From: Tigriopus japonicus
Lineage: Eukaryota; Arthropoda; Copepoda; Harpacticoida; Harpacticidae
DNA length: 64,000 nucleotides
Direction: 5' to 3'
NCBI GenBank assembly: GCA_010645155.1
Contig: CM021314.1
Coordinates: 2,166,344-2,230,343, forward strand
In this document: positions 9,964 to 21,957 of the stretch, piece after piece
How the letters are laid out: each line of letters begins with the position of its first letter
Position numbering within the stretch: position 1 is the first letter of the stretch
Notes under the pieces: generated by a model
What the model was told of the DNA's origin: nothing
The model's database searches: none
What the model saw: the letters and a program-made list of their open reading frames with translations, nothing else
Translations under genes and position numbers: made by a program

Positions 9964-11489
9964 ATCATTATTCGAGGACAATATGCGATAATCAATCAGT
10001 GCGAACTAAATTGTTAACGTCATTGTTAAGCATTTCAAATTATCATTTTGGAAAACGTTTGCTAATTGAAGAATACGCGTTTCAGAATTATCAGAAATCG
10101 GAAATCAGGGCGATGAGATGATTCATTAGCTGGCGTGTTTCAAAAGTTTGACTTTGTTTTAGGGAGTGACATCCAAAATTGGGACCCTGGGACTCAATTG
10201 GTGACGTGTATGGCTTTGAAACGGACTTTTATCCTTGGATTCTTGTTTGTTGTAGTGCTGTAAAGGTACCTCGTGACTTTCAACCCATTCCCCCCTGATT
10301 CATCCGGATTTCGGCCTTTTCCTTGAGTGTCAATCAAGTGTGATATCTTGAAGTCTCCTTTGGGAATAAAAGTCCACATAATATAGTAAACTTGGTGTTC
10401 AATTACCCAACCAATAGACGATTCTGATTCCCAAGCTTCTCATTAATACCTTAAGTTAAAGCCCGATATTGGCTAGTTTGAACAAACGAGGACCTTGTAT
10501 GGATTGCATGTCCCATGTCCTTGGAATTCGCGGAAAAATTGGCCGATCTTGATCAGGGAGAAGGCTCCCAATCGCTCAAACAAAGGCCAAAAAAATCGTG
10601 CAATGCCTCCAAAGACTCGTCACAGCTTAGAGTATATCCAATAATTTGACTTGGCGCGTTTTAGACATCAAAAAATCCGGAAATTCATAACTGCACAAGT
10701 GTCGGAAATTGAAAGTGTCAAAATTCGGGGAAATATAAGAAGTAAAACATTATACAATCACTGAAGCTCTTTCAAACTTGAGGCGACTATTCGTTAGGTT
10801 AATGCAATCAATTCTCATTTTTGTTTATTTGCTCTAAATTGGCCACAACTTGGTCCTGAAAAAGGTACTGCGGAAACCCGCCCCTTGCTTGGCCCTTTAG
10901 GACTGAACGGTTCAATCAATATGCTTGAAAATGGAACACAAAATTTTTCTATTGTTGCTTTTTATTTCTTGCTTCAATAACCAGGTCATGGGCGGGCTGT
11001 GGGCTGTGCCACATAATCGAGTTTCCGTTTGCACAGTTAGTCTTAGGGTCGTGACTGTTCATGGGACGGGTTCTAAACTTGGAGCCGGTTTTAATTAAGT
11101 TATGGTGCAAGTTTCTTTCCTTTCCTGTTTTACCCAGGTACGTCCCCTTCTCTGCCCACCGGCGGAAATTGCCATCCTGGCCTAACTCCCCAAAAATTCC
11201 GATGACATAAAATTTTGAAAAGAAAAAACCTTAAATATATGTCAAACAACTGATCAATTCTTCATTCGGGATTTAATTAACAAACCAAAAGAAACACATT
11301 CTAGTCATCACAACATGAGGCTCATTTAAGGATGTTCTATTCCTCTAAGTAGAGACATTTTTTCACAGCGATAGGAAATAGCTCGGAAAAGTTTCTTCAT
11401 GAGAAACATTCACATTACAATACAGTAGTTAAACAAATTCGAATTAACATTAGTGATACATAGATAGGTTTCTTCATTGAACACCTCTG
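9964..11489. other. 3' UTR and intergenic, no gene seen
   Basis: AT-rich, with an AATAAA at 10365-10370 that could end the upstream transcript. No credible frame, tRNA or repeat pair was found. Confidence 0.5.
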
Positions 11490-11850
11490 GTCTTGAACCA
11501 GAAGCCATCCACGGTAACGATTATGTCCATCGATCAACCCGAGTTTTCGCAGTCTTGTGTTGGCCAAGATTATAGGGTGGATTGCATGTCGCCCCTGATG
11601 GTGTGGTGGGCTGTGTGTCGGCCCTACTTTTGGTTTGAAGGGAAGCAGTAACTTTCTCTATGCTGTTTGATGTTTGGGGAAAATGATTTGGGGGAGCTGT
11701 GATGTGTTTGAATTCTCTCTCTCTGCTCTCCTTCATTTTTCGTTTTGTGCGTTCCTCCTTCATATATGAACCCTTCGTATCGTTATTGTTTCGTCCATTC
11801 TTCATCGCTATTCTCGGAATAAAGATATCCACCGTTCTCCCGGTTTTTCA
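11490..11850 (+). mobile_element. solo LTR-like sequence upstream of the MATH-BTB gene
   Basis: The right part closely resembles 21810-21945 in order and motif: CTCTCCTTC, GTGCGTTCCTCCTTC, a TATATGAA/TATATAAA box, CATTCTTCATCG, then a polyadenylation motif (CGGAATAAAG versus CAGAATAAAC) and a short end (TTCTCCCGG...CA). Promoter followed by an AATAAA-type signal within 60 bases is the U3-R-U5 pattern of an LTR. The left boundary is uncertain. No internal retroelement sequence adjoins it, so it reads as a solo LTR. Confidence 0.5.
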
Positions 11851-11940
11851 TTTATTGCTCGTTGAGTAAACACATTTCATGGGCACCAAAGCATATTTAA
11901 GCCAACATTTAGTTTCCCATAAATAGTCGTCAAATCCGAT

Positions 11941-13023
11941 ATGTCTCAAACCGAGGAGCAGCCAGTCTTGAAGTCATGGTCGACAACCAAACGTCCGGTC
12001 ATTTGGACCCAACACGCATGGAAAATCGCCAATGTGCTTCATCAACGTATTTTAACAAGTCCCAAGGACTTCGTCCTGGGCACGAAAATAAGTGTTCCAA
12101 TTCATGACCTGGGTTATGATCTTGATAGCCTTCACTTCCGATTGCATTTACACCCACCTTACAATGATGAGATTGGGGTTGAAGACTTTGTGTCTTTGTA
12201 CCTGACCTCCATGAGCCCTCTGGCATTCAATGTGGACTTTTCCGCTACAATCGCAACATCAAATATGAAACAATGGGTGGACCTGGAAGAACAATCAAAA
12301 GCCTTCAAGCCAACTTACTCGGAAAAATCGTGGGGTTACAAGCACGCATTCAAGATCAATGACCTCAAGGTGTGGGCCAATGAAGTGGCATTCCCCAATG
12401 ACAATATTGAAATTCTGTTCAACATGAAGATTATCATGCCTGAGAAACACACAAGTTCTTCATTGAAGAATATGCATGACAAGAGCCTGTCATTGAGTGA
12501 AGATATTGCCAGAGGTTTTGGTGATCCCACCCTTTGTGATGTGGTCTTTGTGTGTCAGGACAAGGAGTTTCCCTGCCACAAATTCATCTTGGCTCAACGT
12601 TCGCCTGTGTTTGGGGCCATGTTTAAGAATCCAGGTGTTGTTGAAAACATAAATAATAAAGTGGTGATCAAAGACATTAAACCAAACATATTGGAAGAAT
12701 TTCTACGATTCATCTACACCGATGAGGTTCCCAAAATGAGGGACTTTCGAACTGGTCTCCTCAAAGCTGCAGACAAATACATGGTCCCGAAATTAAAGAA
12801 CCTTGTATGTGCCAGTCTTTACGAGGATCTCAACGCAAGGTCTGCGGCCAAGGTGTTAATCCTTGCACACACCTACAAAGCCGATGAGCTGAGGAGTAAT
12901 GTGGTGGAATTTATTGCTAGAAACTTTGAGGAGGTTCAAAAATCGGCCAACTGGAGCGTAGTTCTAACACACCATCAGGAAGTTGTCACAGAAGTTATGC
13001 TATGTATGTCAAAACTAATTTGA
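11941..13023 (+). CDS. MATH-BTB (SPOP/TD-POZ-like) protein, intronless
   Basis: A complete 360-codon frame. Residues about 20-165 form a degenerate MATH domain (substrate recognition). About 185-300 form a BTB/POZ domain with the hallmark D-x-x-F-x-C-x-x-x-x-F-x-C-H run (DVVFVCQDKEFPCHKFILA), then RSPVFGAMF and FLRFIYTDEV. About 300-355 is a BACK-like helical tail with KYMVPKLKNLC-type spacing. Length and order match SPOP, which binds substrates through MATH and CUL3 through BTB/BACK in a ubiquitin ligase. The start is the first ATG after an upstream TATTTAA-like box (about 11893). There is no intron, so it may be a retrocopy or a member of an expanded single-exon MATH-BTB group. An AATAAA is at 13154-13159. 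Substrate unknown. Confidence 0.85.
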   Translation: MSQTEEQPVLKSWSTTKRPVIWTQHAWKIANVLHQRILTSPKDFVLGTKISVPIHDLGYDLDSLHFRLHLHPPYNDEIGVEDFVSLYLTSMSPLAFNVDFSATIATSNMKQWVDLEEQSKAFKPTYSEKSWGYKHAFKINDLKVWANEVAFPNDNIEILFNMKIIMPEKHTSSSLKNMHDKSLSLSEDIARGFGDPTLCDVVFVCQDKEFPCHKFILAQRSPVFGAMFKNPGVVENINNKVVIKDIKPNILEEFLRFIYTDEVPKMRDFRTGLLKAADKYMVPKLKNLVCASLYEDLNARSAAKVLILAHTYKADELRSNVVEFIARNFEEVQKSANWSVVLTHHQEVVTEVMLCMSKLI

Positions 13024-13569
13024 AGAAGAAAAATGTTACTTTACTTTATTGTGATAAGTAGACTCAATGGAACATGTCATAGAATTGTTTTCATTTTATC
13101 CATGTAACGATTAATGTAAAATGACAACAAACCGATTTGTGTTCAGAAGCAGAAATAAAGCAAATGTCAGAATATTTAAGTCAAGAAGTGATGATGTCAA
13201 TTTTAGGATATTGGGAAACTGTGGATCAATTTTGTGAGGCATGAATTGAGCCTTGTAGGGGAACCTGTATTGGATCAACTTGTCACGGTCGCCATGTAGT
13301 GCTCGATCTAGTTCAGTGAGAACTTGGACACGAGACTTAGTCAGAAATAAGGAGAATGCAACTAAGGATCGAACAAGTGATCGACTGTCGACCAACGGTC
13401 GGACAAGTGTCAAAAGACTGCTATTTATTCAGTAGGAACATTGTCTTATATAGTCAAATAAGGCGCAGCCTACTGTTCTTGCATGATGCGATGAGTCGCA
13501 TTTTGTTGGAACATTGAGTCCTTTTTACATCATGGGATGGCTTTCTCATGATGGTACTTTGGTTCGTAT
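13024..13569. other. 3' flank of the MATH-BTB gene
   Basis: Contains the AATAAA at 13154-13159, then a stretch with CGACTGTCGACCAACGGTCG. No gene is seen. Confidence 0.5.
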
Positions 13570-14841
13570 TAGAGCTGTGCATCGGATCCGAAAAGTCGGA
13601 TCCGATCGGATCCGAATCCGATCGGATTCGGATTCGTTCGGATTGACGCAAGAATTTTCGGATTCGGATTCGTTCGGATTTTAGCGCGAATTTTCGGATT
13701 CGGATTCGTTCGGATTCGCCAAAACCTGTCGGATTCGGATTCGGATTTGCGAAATATTTTTCGGATCCGACATAATCCGAAACCAATCCAAATTTTTCAT
13801 TTTACTTTTTTATTTCAATTCACAATATTTTCATCATGCGACCTTTTTTGTTTGATGATTTAAATGCAATCTCCTGCCTTCAACTCTGAATTTTTTAATG
13901 ACTCCACAAGGTATTTTAATGTTTCAGATTTTACCAATTAAATAATAGCATTTGCAGATCAAATATTTCTATATTAAGAGAATCATAGAAAGGTTTTGTA
14001 GTAAAAACAGCATCAAAAAGTTACAAAACGTTTTCAAAGCAAAACCATCCTATTTGAAAAAGTAAAGATTTGCCAAGTATTCACCCCTGGATTACAATTA
14101 AGTGCGTAAATATCAGCCCACTTGACACCAAACTGACTTAAAGATAGAAATGTTTTAACCCTATTTAATTACGCAGTTTTTTCTGCATTTGACTGCTGGT
14201 ATGCTTGTGATTTTTTGTATTAATATCCTTTTGTAAACATTTTAACATATTTGGTTCATTTTGGGAAATTCTATTGTGCAAAGAGCATTCATTAATTTGC
14301 TCTAATTGTCCTGAAATATTTTGCATAAAAAACAAGAAAATGCTTATTTTTTCCTGAAAAATGCCAAAATGTTAAAAAAATTAAGACTTAATGTGGAAAT
14401 ATTAATAAAATATATTATATCAAAAGATTGTGTTCTGGGCACTTCTAGTTGAAGTAGTGTTGTGATTTCCAATTTATGCCAAAATAACAAAATAATCAGA
14501 TATAAATCGGAATGAGGAAAAAATTTTGAATTAATGTCTGATTGAGCTAAAAAATTTCGGATTTTTTCGGATTATCGCCAAATTTTCGGATTTTTTTCGG
14601 ATTTTGCTCCAAATTTTCGGATTCGGATTCGTTCGGATTGGGCAGAAGATTTTCGGATTCGGATTCGTTCGGATTAGGCAAAAATTTTCGGATTCGGATT
14701 CGTTCGGATTGAGTAGCAAATTTTCGGATTCGGATTCGTTCGGATTGAATGGAAGCTGTCGGATTCGGATTCGGATTCGGATTTAAGAAATTAAGTTCGG
14801 ATTGGATTTTGGGGACCTTTCGGATCCGATGCACAGCTCTA
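13570..14841. mobile_element. non-autonomous hAT-type element with GGATTCGGATTCG subterminal repeats
   Basis: Perfect 8-bp direct repeats GTTCGTAT at 13562-13569 and 14842-14849 flank inverted termini TAGAGCTGTGCATCGGATCC. Just inside each end are arrays of GGATTCGGATTCGTTCGGATT-type units in opposite orientation (13600-13780, 14540-14790). The 750-bp core is AT-rich with no transposase frame. Long open frames in the arrays merely translate the repeat. Confidence 0.9.
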
Positions 14842-14849
14842 GTTCGTAT

Positions 14850-15207
14850 ACAAACCTTTACAACTGTTGAACAAACCAAGATCCAGGGATTCAAGTGTGT
14901 TTCATGCTCGTGCTGTTGTCTTTGAATATTTCCGAAGAATATCGTGAAATACTTGCCCAAACAAGTGAATGATCATAGTACAAACGAAAGTGTGCGAGAC
15001 ATATTTTCAATGTTAAAGCCAATAAATGGGCAAATGAATGCCTGTAAGTTGAATTCTCATCTACATTGCGTATTTGTTATCATATGGGAGAAGCAAAGCG
15101 TACACAGAAGGCCGCATGCCCAAAAGAACTCGTTTTTTTCAAAATTTTGCCTTCTACAAATACGTTTGTTGGGGCAAGTTTAAACTAGTTGCTGATGATA
15201 AATGGCC
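14850..15207. other. intergenic, no gene seen
   Basis: No coding motif; frames are short and overlap one another. Confidence 0.4.
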
Positions 15208-15490
15208 CTTGCTGCCCACAATGAAATCTCACGACCGGGCTATCTCCACTCCAGGACATCTATGCTTAAAATCCAAAGGTATAACTAATGATGGAACTTG
15301 AAATCCAGTTAGTTCTAGTATTGCCCAATTGGTCCTTGTTTGAGTCTTTTCAAAAAAGTTCTGTACCACTTGTCCTTTTAAACAGCGCTAAACTTCCGAG
15401 TAAAAGATGGCAGCACTCCCAATTCCAAACCATAGAGGTCCTAGAGTGGAGATACTAGAGCAGGCCGGTCGTGACATTTCACTGTGGGAT
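15208..15490. repeat. diverged inverted repeat
   Basis: 15208-15290 matches the reverse complement of 15398-15490 (shared CACGACCGG, TATCTCCACT, GGAC[AC]TCTATG). The right end carries ATGGCAGCACT, a motif found at several element edges in this window. Confidence 0.5.
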
Positions 15491-15945
15491 CTCGAAATGA
15501 GGAAGCCACCGTTCCATCTTGGAACAATCTGAAAAAAAAAAATAACAATGGTAAGGGAACAAGATCATGTGGAGTCCCAAAAAAAGTAATTTGTTTGTAG
15601 AAGGTGTTCTCAATTGTATTTATTTCCAAAATAGCGTTTCAATGTTTAAAAACTTGTTTAATAACTTACTTCTTTTACACGATCATTGATACATTTGAGT
15701 CTTTAACGGGCTCGGTTTGCCCCATTGAGGGAGGTCTGGCAAGTTCTTCTCGAGATGAGGAAGCCTCCGTTCCATCCATGGATAACCTTAAAAAACAAAC
15801 AACAATGGTAATGGAACAAGGGTATATGGAATTAGAAAAGAAAAAAAATCATCTGTACTTTGATGGTGGTGTCAATTGCATTTATTTAAAAAATAGTGTT
15901 TTACTGTGGAAAAACTTGTTTAATAACTTACTTCTTCTTTTTCAA
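15491..15945 (-). repeat. inverted copies of the 120-nt exon-like unit
   Basis: Three units on the minus strand. The first has acceptor TTTTTTTCAG ending at 15529 and an exon-like part reading left from 15528. The second is 15670-15786, with acceptor TTTTTTAAG and donor AA|GTAAGT. The third, around 15932-15945, is cut short by BEL-B. The second reads DGTEASSSREELARPPSMGQ before a stop near its end. They belong to the same family as the direct array at 41652-43850. Confidence 0.6.
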
Positions 15946-16291
15946 CACCTTGTACGCAGGTCTGGACAATTTCTCTAGCGATTGCTTCGCAACGGAAGAA
16001 TTATTGAATCAATTGGGAATCGAGGGAAACAAGACCGAAATATTTCTTAGCACAATGAACTGCATAAATCGGAGGACTGCTACCAAAGCCGTTAGCAACT
16101 TGGAGATACTCGATCTTGATGAAATCGAACGGATTTGCCTGCGCGTGTTATTTAGCCGAAAAGATTTCCCTGTTTCACGGTCAGACCTTCTCGAGAAAGC
16201 ACAAATTGAAGATTTAGACTTCCTTGCCGATGTTCCGTTCGTATTTGTTATGGCAAATGTTGGTTTGATGCTTAGAGCCAACGTCCCAGAG
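15946..16291 (+). pseudogene. BEL/Pao retrotransposon B, protease fragment (5' part)
   Basis: The frame encodes the aspartic protease region of a BEL/Pao polyprotein. It starts at the active-site position, where the expected D-S/T-G is instead D-N-F, and runs through to the conserved G/R-A-N-V-P motif. Everything upstream (LTR, gag) is absent; the junction lies inside a copy of the exon-like repeat. At 16291 the frame is interrupted by BEL-A and resumes at 27063. Confidence 0.8.
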
Positions 16292-16487
16292 TGTCACGTT
16301 CCTTACGAGGTCTCGCAATTTTATCTAGAGTCTTTCCAGACAACCTCCTTTTTTTCTTTTTGTTCTTCCCGTTTCTTTTCAGTTGTTCAGTTGAGACAAA
16401 AGAATAAAAAGTTTCTCAGATTCTTCGATTTGATTATTATTAATTTAACTATTAGTGCACCTTTAATTGTTCACGAGAATAGTTACA
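16292..16487 (+). repeat. 5' LTR of BEL-A (196 bp)
   Basis: TG...CA ends, and about 95 percent identical by eye to 26860-27057. It contains a T/C-rich tract, AAAAGAATAAAAAG (poly-A-like signal) and TTGATTATTATTAATTTAAC. The sequence following it, TGGTCCTTCGAAAACG, is in the primer-binding-site position; the tRNA was not identified. Confidence 0.9.
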
Positions 16488-16860
16488 TGGTCCTTCGAAA
16501 ACGTGAAATTCCAGTGCCGAGGATAGTCCCCGGATTGGTGATAAAGTTCATTTCAGATCTTGGCGAGTTAAGTCCAGATAAAATAAATCCCTTTAAAGTT
16601 GTGATTTACTCATTGAACCTATGGCTGATCTCGTGTTATTTGACGGCTTTGGCAAATAAGATTCAGTCAGGTTGTTCAACTTACATAATTGGAAAGACCA
16701 CCCCAAGTGAGCGCCATTTGCTTATATCTACGCGGGTGTGATTCTCCCTGGTTAGAATTAAGACATACCCTCAGGCCATTATGTTTAAAAAGTCTGAAGA
16801 AGTTCTTATTAACCAAGAAACACGACTGGCTTCCACAACTTCAACCCAAACTCCTCGGAT

Positions 16861-18036
16861 TTGTGCGTTAAAAAGCCGTCGAGGTTTTCAGTCCTCTTTT
16901 ACCCGAGTTGTGAACACGCTTCAAAAAGAGATTCATGCGTTGCAAGCTCTCTCTCGCCTCTCCAATGCCCGATAGAGCTCATAGGAGCTCTCATCATTGG
17001 AGATCTCGAGTTGAAATTTCAACGACTCAATGATTGCCAGCAAGAGGTGTTGGCAGAGTTTGATGGAAGTGGAGATGATCCGGAATCCGAGGCAATTGAC
17101 CCTCATTATGAAACTTTGGGAAGATTGCGTTTGGAAGTTGACAAGCTTTCACACGAACTTGAAAAACGGCAAGAGGCATCGGGTTCTCAGTTAGATGGAT
17201 CTGGGATTGGGTTCAGTTCACAACTTGCAGCAGTCATGGGACTACAGTACGACGTCACCAAAGATGCGCGGCAATTTTCTGGAGAAGATGTTCTTGCTTA
17301 TGCCACGTTTAAGTTGTAATGGGATAGGGCTGAGTCTTGACTAAAGGAAATTGGAAAAGGTCCCATCCAGTTTTTACAAGAATTTAAACGAGTCCTCAAG
17401 GGTCAAGCTTTACAACTTGTCGAGTTTCTCCCGGAAGTTGAGGACAATTATGTTAAAGCTGTCACTCAAGTCCGGCGTATTTACGATGATCCTGCAGTTC
17501 AAATCAAAACGATCGTTGATCGACTCATTGATATGTCAACAATTGAGAATGACAGAGATTCTCCATTGAAAGGCTTTGCAATTATAAACCAAGCCTTGCA
17601 AAGCTTTGAAGGCTTGCAACTCACAGCAAATGATCTAAGTACCATTTTCTTCATTTCGCTTTGTGAGAGAAAATTAAACAGGAGCACTTTGCAGACATGG
17701 AAAAAGTATGCTCAATCTAAGGCTGATCCTAATCTTCTTCCATTGGGGACAGAAATTTCTCGGGAGGCATTCCTTGATGTTCTCTTAAAACAAGTAAAAT
17801 TAGCACCTGACGGTGCCATCGATTCGGAAGAGATGCTGAAACCAAAGATTTCAAAAAACAATTCCAAAGGATCAGCACCATCAACTTTTCTGGCTACTCA
17901 AGATCTTCAATGTGCGTTTTGTGATCGATATGGACACAAGAATATTGCGTGTTACAGGATGCAGAAGATGGGCTTTGAAGAAGTGGAGGAGATTCGAAGA
18001 TTCAATAAATTGTGTACACGATGTCTGGATCCTTAA
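16861..18036 (+). pseudogene. BEL-A gag region
   Basis: The N-terminal half (to about 17319) is charged and helical, as in BEL gag, with heptad-like leucines. A stop and shift near 17320-17350 separate it from the capsid-like part. That part stays open from about 17340 to 18036 and ends in a CCHC zinc knuckle (CAFCDRYGHKNIAC). A single TAA at 18034-18036 separates it from the following in-frame cysteine/histidine stretch and protease. It would form the particle core of the element. Confidence 0.8.
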
Positions 18037-18069
18037 AGTTTTGAACATCGTAAGCAATGCAAGGGCCCA

Positions 18070-20091
18070 ATGTGCTCAGTTCAATGTTGTGAGAGCCCCA
18101 TGAGGCACTGCAAATACCTTCACGTTCCAAAATCTCGGTCGATTTATGTTCAACAAAGCCAAGTTAGTGATTGTTCTTACGATAGAAATCCAGATGATTC
18201 TGCTTGTTCGACACTGGTAGTGAACGTGACTAATCAGTTTGGGGATGGTCAAGTACGTGGAATCTTGAGCACCAGCATAGGTTTCATCAGGAACATGAAC
18301 GATGGAGAGCTCTTAAAAGTAAGATTTCTCCTTGATGCTGCGCCTGAACAAAACCTTATCAGACGAAAGTGCGCTCAAGCACTTGGTCTCGACGGTCCGT
18401 GTGAGTTTCTCCAAATGAGCGTTGCTGGAGGAGGGAGTTCCAAACGATCTCAAGAGAAAGTTGTGGAATTTCAGATTCAGTCTCTCGATGGTTCATTTAT
18501 TTCTGGACCCATCACAGCCACGACGATATCACACATTGCTCAACCGATCAAACCCATTATTTTGAACAAGAATGATTACAGGCATTTGAGAAACATAAGC
18601 TTTACTGAAGAATATCCGTCTTCTAACGAGCTTGGTTTGGATGTCTTGATTGGAGAGCCAATGTTCACTCATTTGTGTGTGGCACCTCCAGTGTTGGGTT
18701 TAATATCCGAACCCGCAGCCCAAAAGACAAACTTGGGTTGGATCCTTTGTGGAGCGCATCCCAAAGAAGAGGGAGAACCTCCCGCTGTAAAATATTCAGT
18801 TATTGTGACTTCTAACAGGGTCCCAGTGGATCTTAAGAGCTTCTGGCAACAAGAGCATTTGGGCATTGTTCCTCATGACGATGTGCTTACCGTTGAAGAA
18901 GAGGAAGCAATGGAAATGATGAGCAGAGTGTCAAAATATGATCAAAAGAGGAAGAAGTGGTCCACGACGCTCTGGTGGAAAAATGATCCTAAGAATTTAA
19001 TTTCTAACAACTATGCGAGGGCTAAGGGAGTCATGACGAGTGTAAAAAAGCGAACAAGGCCTGAACATCGAGAGCTCTTAAATCAAGCTTATTCCACCAC
19101 GACCGATCACAGCACCTCAGAACGAGTTCCAGAAGACGAAATCAATCCAAAAGACGGACGGTTTGTGTACTACCTGGAGACTCATCCGGTCCTGAAAGAG
19201 AGTACCACAACGAAGTGCAAAATTGTGATGAATGCTTCAAGCAAAGATAAACAATCCAAGAAATCGCTGAACGACTTGTTATATGCTGGCCCGAATCTTC
19301 TTCCGGACATAGCTGAGCTTCAATTGCGCTTCAGAGCGAAGAAAGTGGCGATCATTTCAGATATTACGAAGATGTTTTTTGTCCATTGAGCTTCATTCAG
19401 ATCGGGATGCTCTTCGATATTTATAGAGAGATTTGAACTTGAACCTAAAAGAACAAGTTTTTCACATGGTTGCGGTGACTTTTGGAGTGAAGTCATCCCC
19501 ATTTCAGGCTATTTGGTGCCTGCTTCAAACTGCAGAGATGTTTGGTTCAAAATATCCGGACGCAACGCAGGAAATCCGTTCTAATCTATACATGGATGAT
19601 CTTTCAACCACGGCCGATTATGAAGAGCTTGCTAGAAAGCTTTTGGAAGGGGTTGTGGTCGTCTTGGCTTTGGGAGGATTCAAGGCCCACAAATTTGCAA
19701 GTAACGATGCCAGAGTTCTAGTAGATCAAGATCCTGCGGATTGCTTGACCCGAGTAGTTTCAACTCTTGGGCTTCAGTGGGATACCACTCACGATACTCT
19801 TGGGTTTAACCATATGAGTCGATTGACTTCCAAGCTCGATGCAGGAGTCTCATCCAAGAGATTTATTCTGGAAACTACCGCAAGTGTTTACGATCCACTC
19901 GGGCTAATAGCGCCTTTCACATTGCAAGCCAAGCTTTTTATGCAAGAGCTTTGGCTTCTTAAACTTGATTGGGATGATCCACTTCCAACCCATCTAAACA
20001 AGGAGTGGATGAGGTGGATGGATCAGGTACCACTTTTAAAACATCACAAGATCCCCCGATGGGTGAAATGGCATTCGGGCTCCCCTACTGA
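18070..20091 (+). pseudogene. BEL-A protease and reverse transcriptase (5' part of pol)
   Basis: 18070-19389 carries the A17-type protease with a degenerate active site (LLDAAPEQN where LLDSGS-like is expected), the GLDVLIGEP-type segment, and the start of the BEL reverse transcriptase (YYLETHPVL, then KCKIVMNASSK and SDITKMF). A shift and a stop lie at about 19387-19430. 19433-20091 continues with the catalytic YMDD box (NLYMDDLST) and the BEL-specific connection (SVYDPLGLIAPF). The frame is cut at 20091 by the 4.56-kb insert and resumes at 24655. Confidence 0.88.
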
Positions 20092-20234
20092 TGGGACGAG
20101 CCGAGGTTTTAGAGGCTTGAGGCCGATAGATGCCAGGCTTGTTTCAAGCCTTCTGGAAGTCGGAATCAAGTCGGCATCAAGCATTTCATGTCGAAGAACA
20201 ACTTCAAAAGAGCAGGAAAAGTGCCCAAAATGAG

Positions 20235-21149
20235 CTCCCCCATAATTTTCTAAACTAATGCATTCTAGTATTTTTATTGTTCTAATGCTATTTGAAATGC
20301 AATTTGGAATCCAAATCATTTCTTGTATGCAAAGTAATGCAAAGGGTCCGTTTGAATTGATCCCTATCCAATTTTTTAAATTTTTCCATAAGCCACACTT
20401 AAACGTGACATTTAGAAGGTTGCCAAAGAATATCCGGAGCATATTATGAACGTTTCTCGTTATGTTACACATTTTATCAATTTCCGCATCAAATGAATTG
20501 TAACTTGCAATTTCAGGTCCTTTTTGTAACAGCATATTTCACTTGTAATCGAAATCTGCTCGCATTTGCAAGTTAGTTAAAAAGGAAAATAAGCTTGAAG
20601 GATTCAAGAAAAAATGATGCTTAGATACTAGAGAAAGTAACAAGCAGGTTTTGGATCGTCATAACTCTACCATCTTATTTAAATGAGGGTGTGTAAAGGA
20701 GTAAATTACTGTTCTGCAATTTTGTTTCAGTTTATATAAAACTTGCATTGTACTTTTTTTAACTGAGCACACACATTGAAAGAGTTTTATCCTTTTTCAT
20801 GTACAGCATTTGATAGAGTCAAAATAAATCTAGTTTTGTAATTGTTTATTTCAATTTTCGTATAAAACATCAAATAATAAGGAACAATTTTAAATAAAAA
20901 TAAAATAATTGGCCAACAATTTTCTGACCGTTTCTGCAGTGTTTCAAAGCAAAAAAACGGAATTGAATTTGAAGGCTAACATCTCATGTATTTTTCAAGA
21001 GATCGAGGGTTTTTTTTCTTGTACCTGAAAGAGTCAAGGTTTAGCTTCCAAAAAAAACTACTACTAAAGTGAGGGCTTTCTTTTGTTTTTAAAACGACGG
21101 CAAAAAGGTCGAGTATCAGTTTTGCTCCACGCATTTAGGTGGATTCCTG
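20235..21149. other. AT-rich stretch, no gene seen
   Basis: Homopolymer-rich, with stops throughout. No repeat partner was noticed. Confidence 0.4.
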
Positions 21150-21432
21150 GAGATCATGACCATCTCTCATATTACCATGGTCTACGACACCAAGAAGAAG
21201 CCTGAGTCCGTGGACAGCTGGAAGACGAAGCCTGGGAGTGGCAGCCGCAACAAGATTGTCATGGGCAACCACCTAATCAAAAGCAAGAGGATAATGCCAT
21301 TCTAATTTGCTAATCGCCTCACAGTGGGGGCAAAAGAGTACTTAGAGGTCATAAAACAGATAGCAAAGCCTTGGTTGATGCCACATATCCAGATGGCAAC
21401 TATTGATGGCAACAGACACGTGTGAAGGCGAG
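21150..21432 (+). pseudogene. mariner-like transposase fragment
   Basis: Translations match two separated parts of the transposase at 36.4-37.7 kb. The linker after the first helix-turn-helix reads KPGSGSRNKIV (compare KPGSGGHNKKL). The catalytic-core part reads FANRLTVGAKEYLEVIKQIA, and then, after a frameshift, DATYPDGNY and WQQ. The middle is deleted; two stops and one shift are present. Confidence 0.75.
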
Positions 21433-21623
21433 GCAAGGGCAAAGATTTTTCGTTTTTTTGCTTCCACGCACTGTATGTTGGAGAATTTCATCGTGACACT
21501 GATAATCAAATTGAATCTTTATTGAAACCCTTGGTCATGTCATGGTCTATAAAATGAATTAAAGGAAATACAATTGCACGTTCATCTGCATGGAAAAAGT
21601 GACAAGTCAATTGGTAAATATAA

Positions 21624-21675
21624 GTGATGGACCAAAAGGGCTTTCAGCCGAAATTTTGGTCTTGGTTTCACGGAC
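21624..21675 (+). repeat. truncated end of the hAT-type MITE family seen at 56.0 kb
   Basis: GTGATGGACCAAAAGGGCTT followed by TCAGCCGAAATTTTGG resembles the terminal sequence of the 56023-56345 element. Confidence 0.5.
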
Positions 21676-21689
21676 AATTAGGGATACAG

Positions 21690-21950
21690 GAGGAGGTTTG
21701 AGTGATCTCTTCAAAAATCTTATAATGGGCGGATGAAAGAAGAGAAAAGGCTTGTTCGGCAAAAGTGGGTGGCTCGTGAGAATTTGGGCATGTTCTGTAT
21801 CTGAATGTCGTTTCTATGCTCTCCTTCCTTCCTCGTATTGTGCATTCCTCCTTCTTATATAAACCTGTAGTTTCGTTTGTTCTAGATCCATTCATCCTTC
21901 GTTATTCTCAGAATAAACTTGTTCTACCGATCCCGGTCTCCCATGTTTGT
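21690..21950 (+). mobile_element. LTR-like fragment related to 11490-11850
   Basis: It shares the ordered motifs CTCTCCTTC, TGTGCATTCCTCCTTC, TATATAAA, CATTCATCCTTCGTTATTC and CAGAATAAAC with the LTR upstream of the MATH-BTB gene. Part of it (about 21700-21768) has an inverted copy at 23520-23590. Confidence 0.5.
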
Positions 21951-21957
21951 CCGTACT

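Noticed and set aside
13454..13786. Arg/Ile/Ser-rich frames in the GGATTCG arrays (also 14531-14960)
   Set aside because: They merely translate the subterminal tandem repeats of a MITE.
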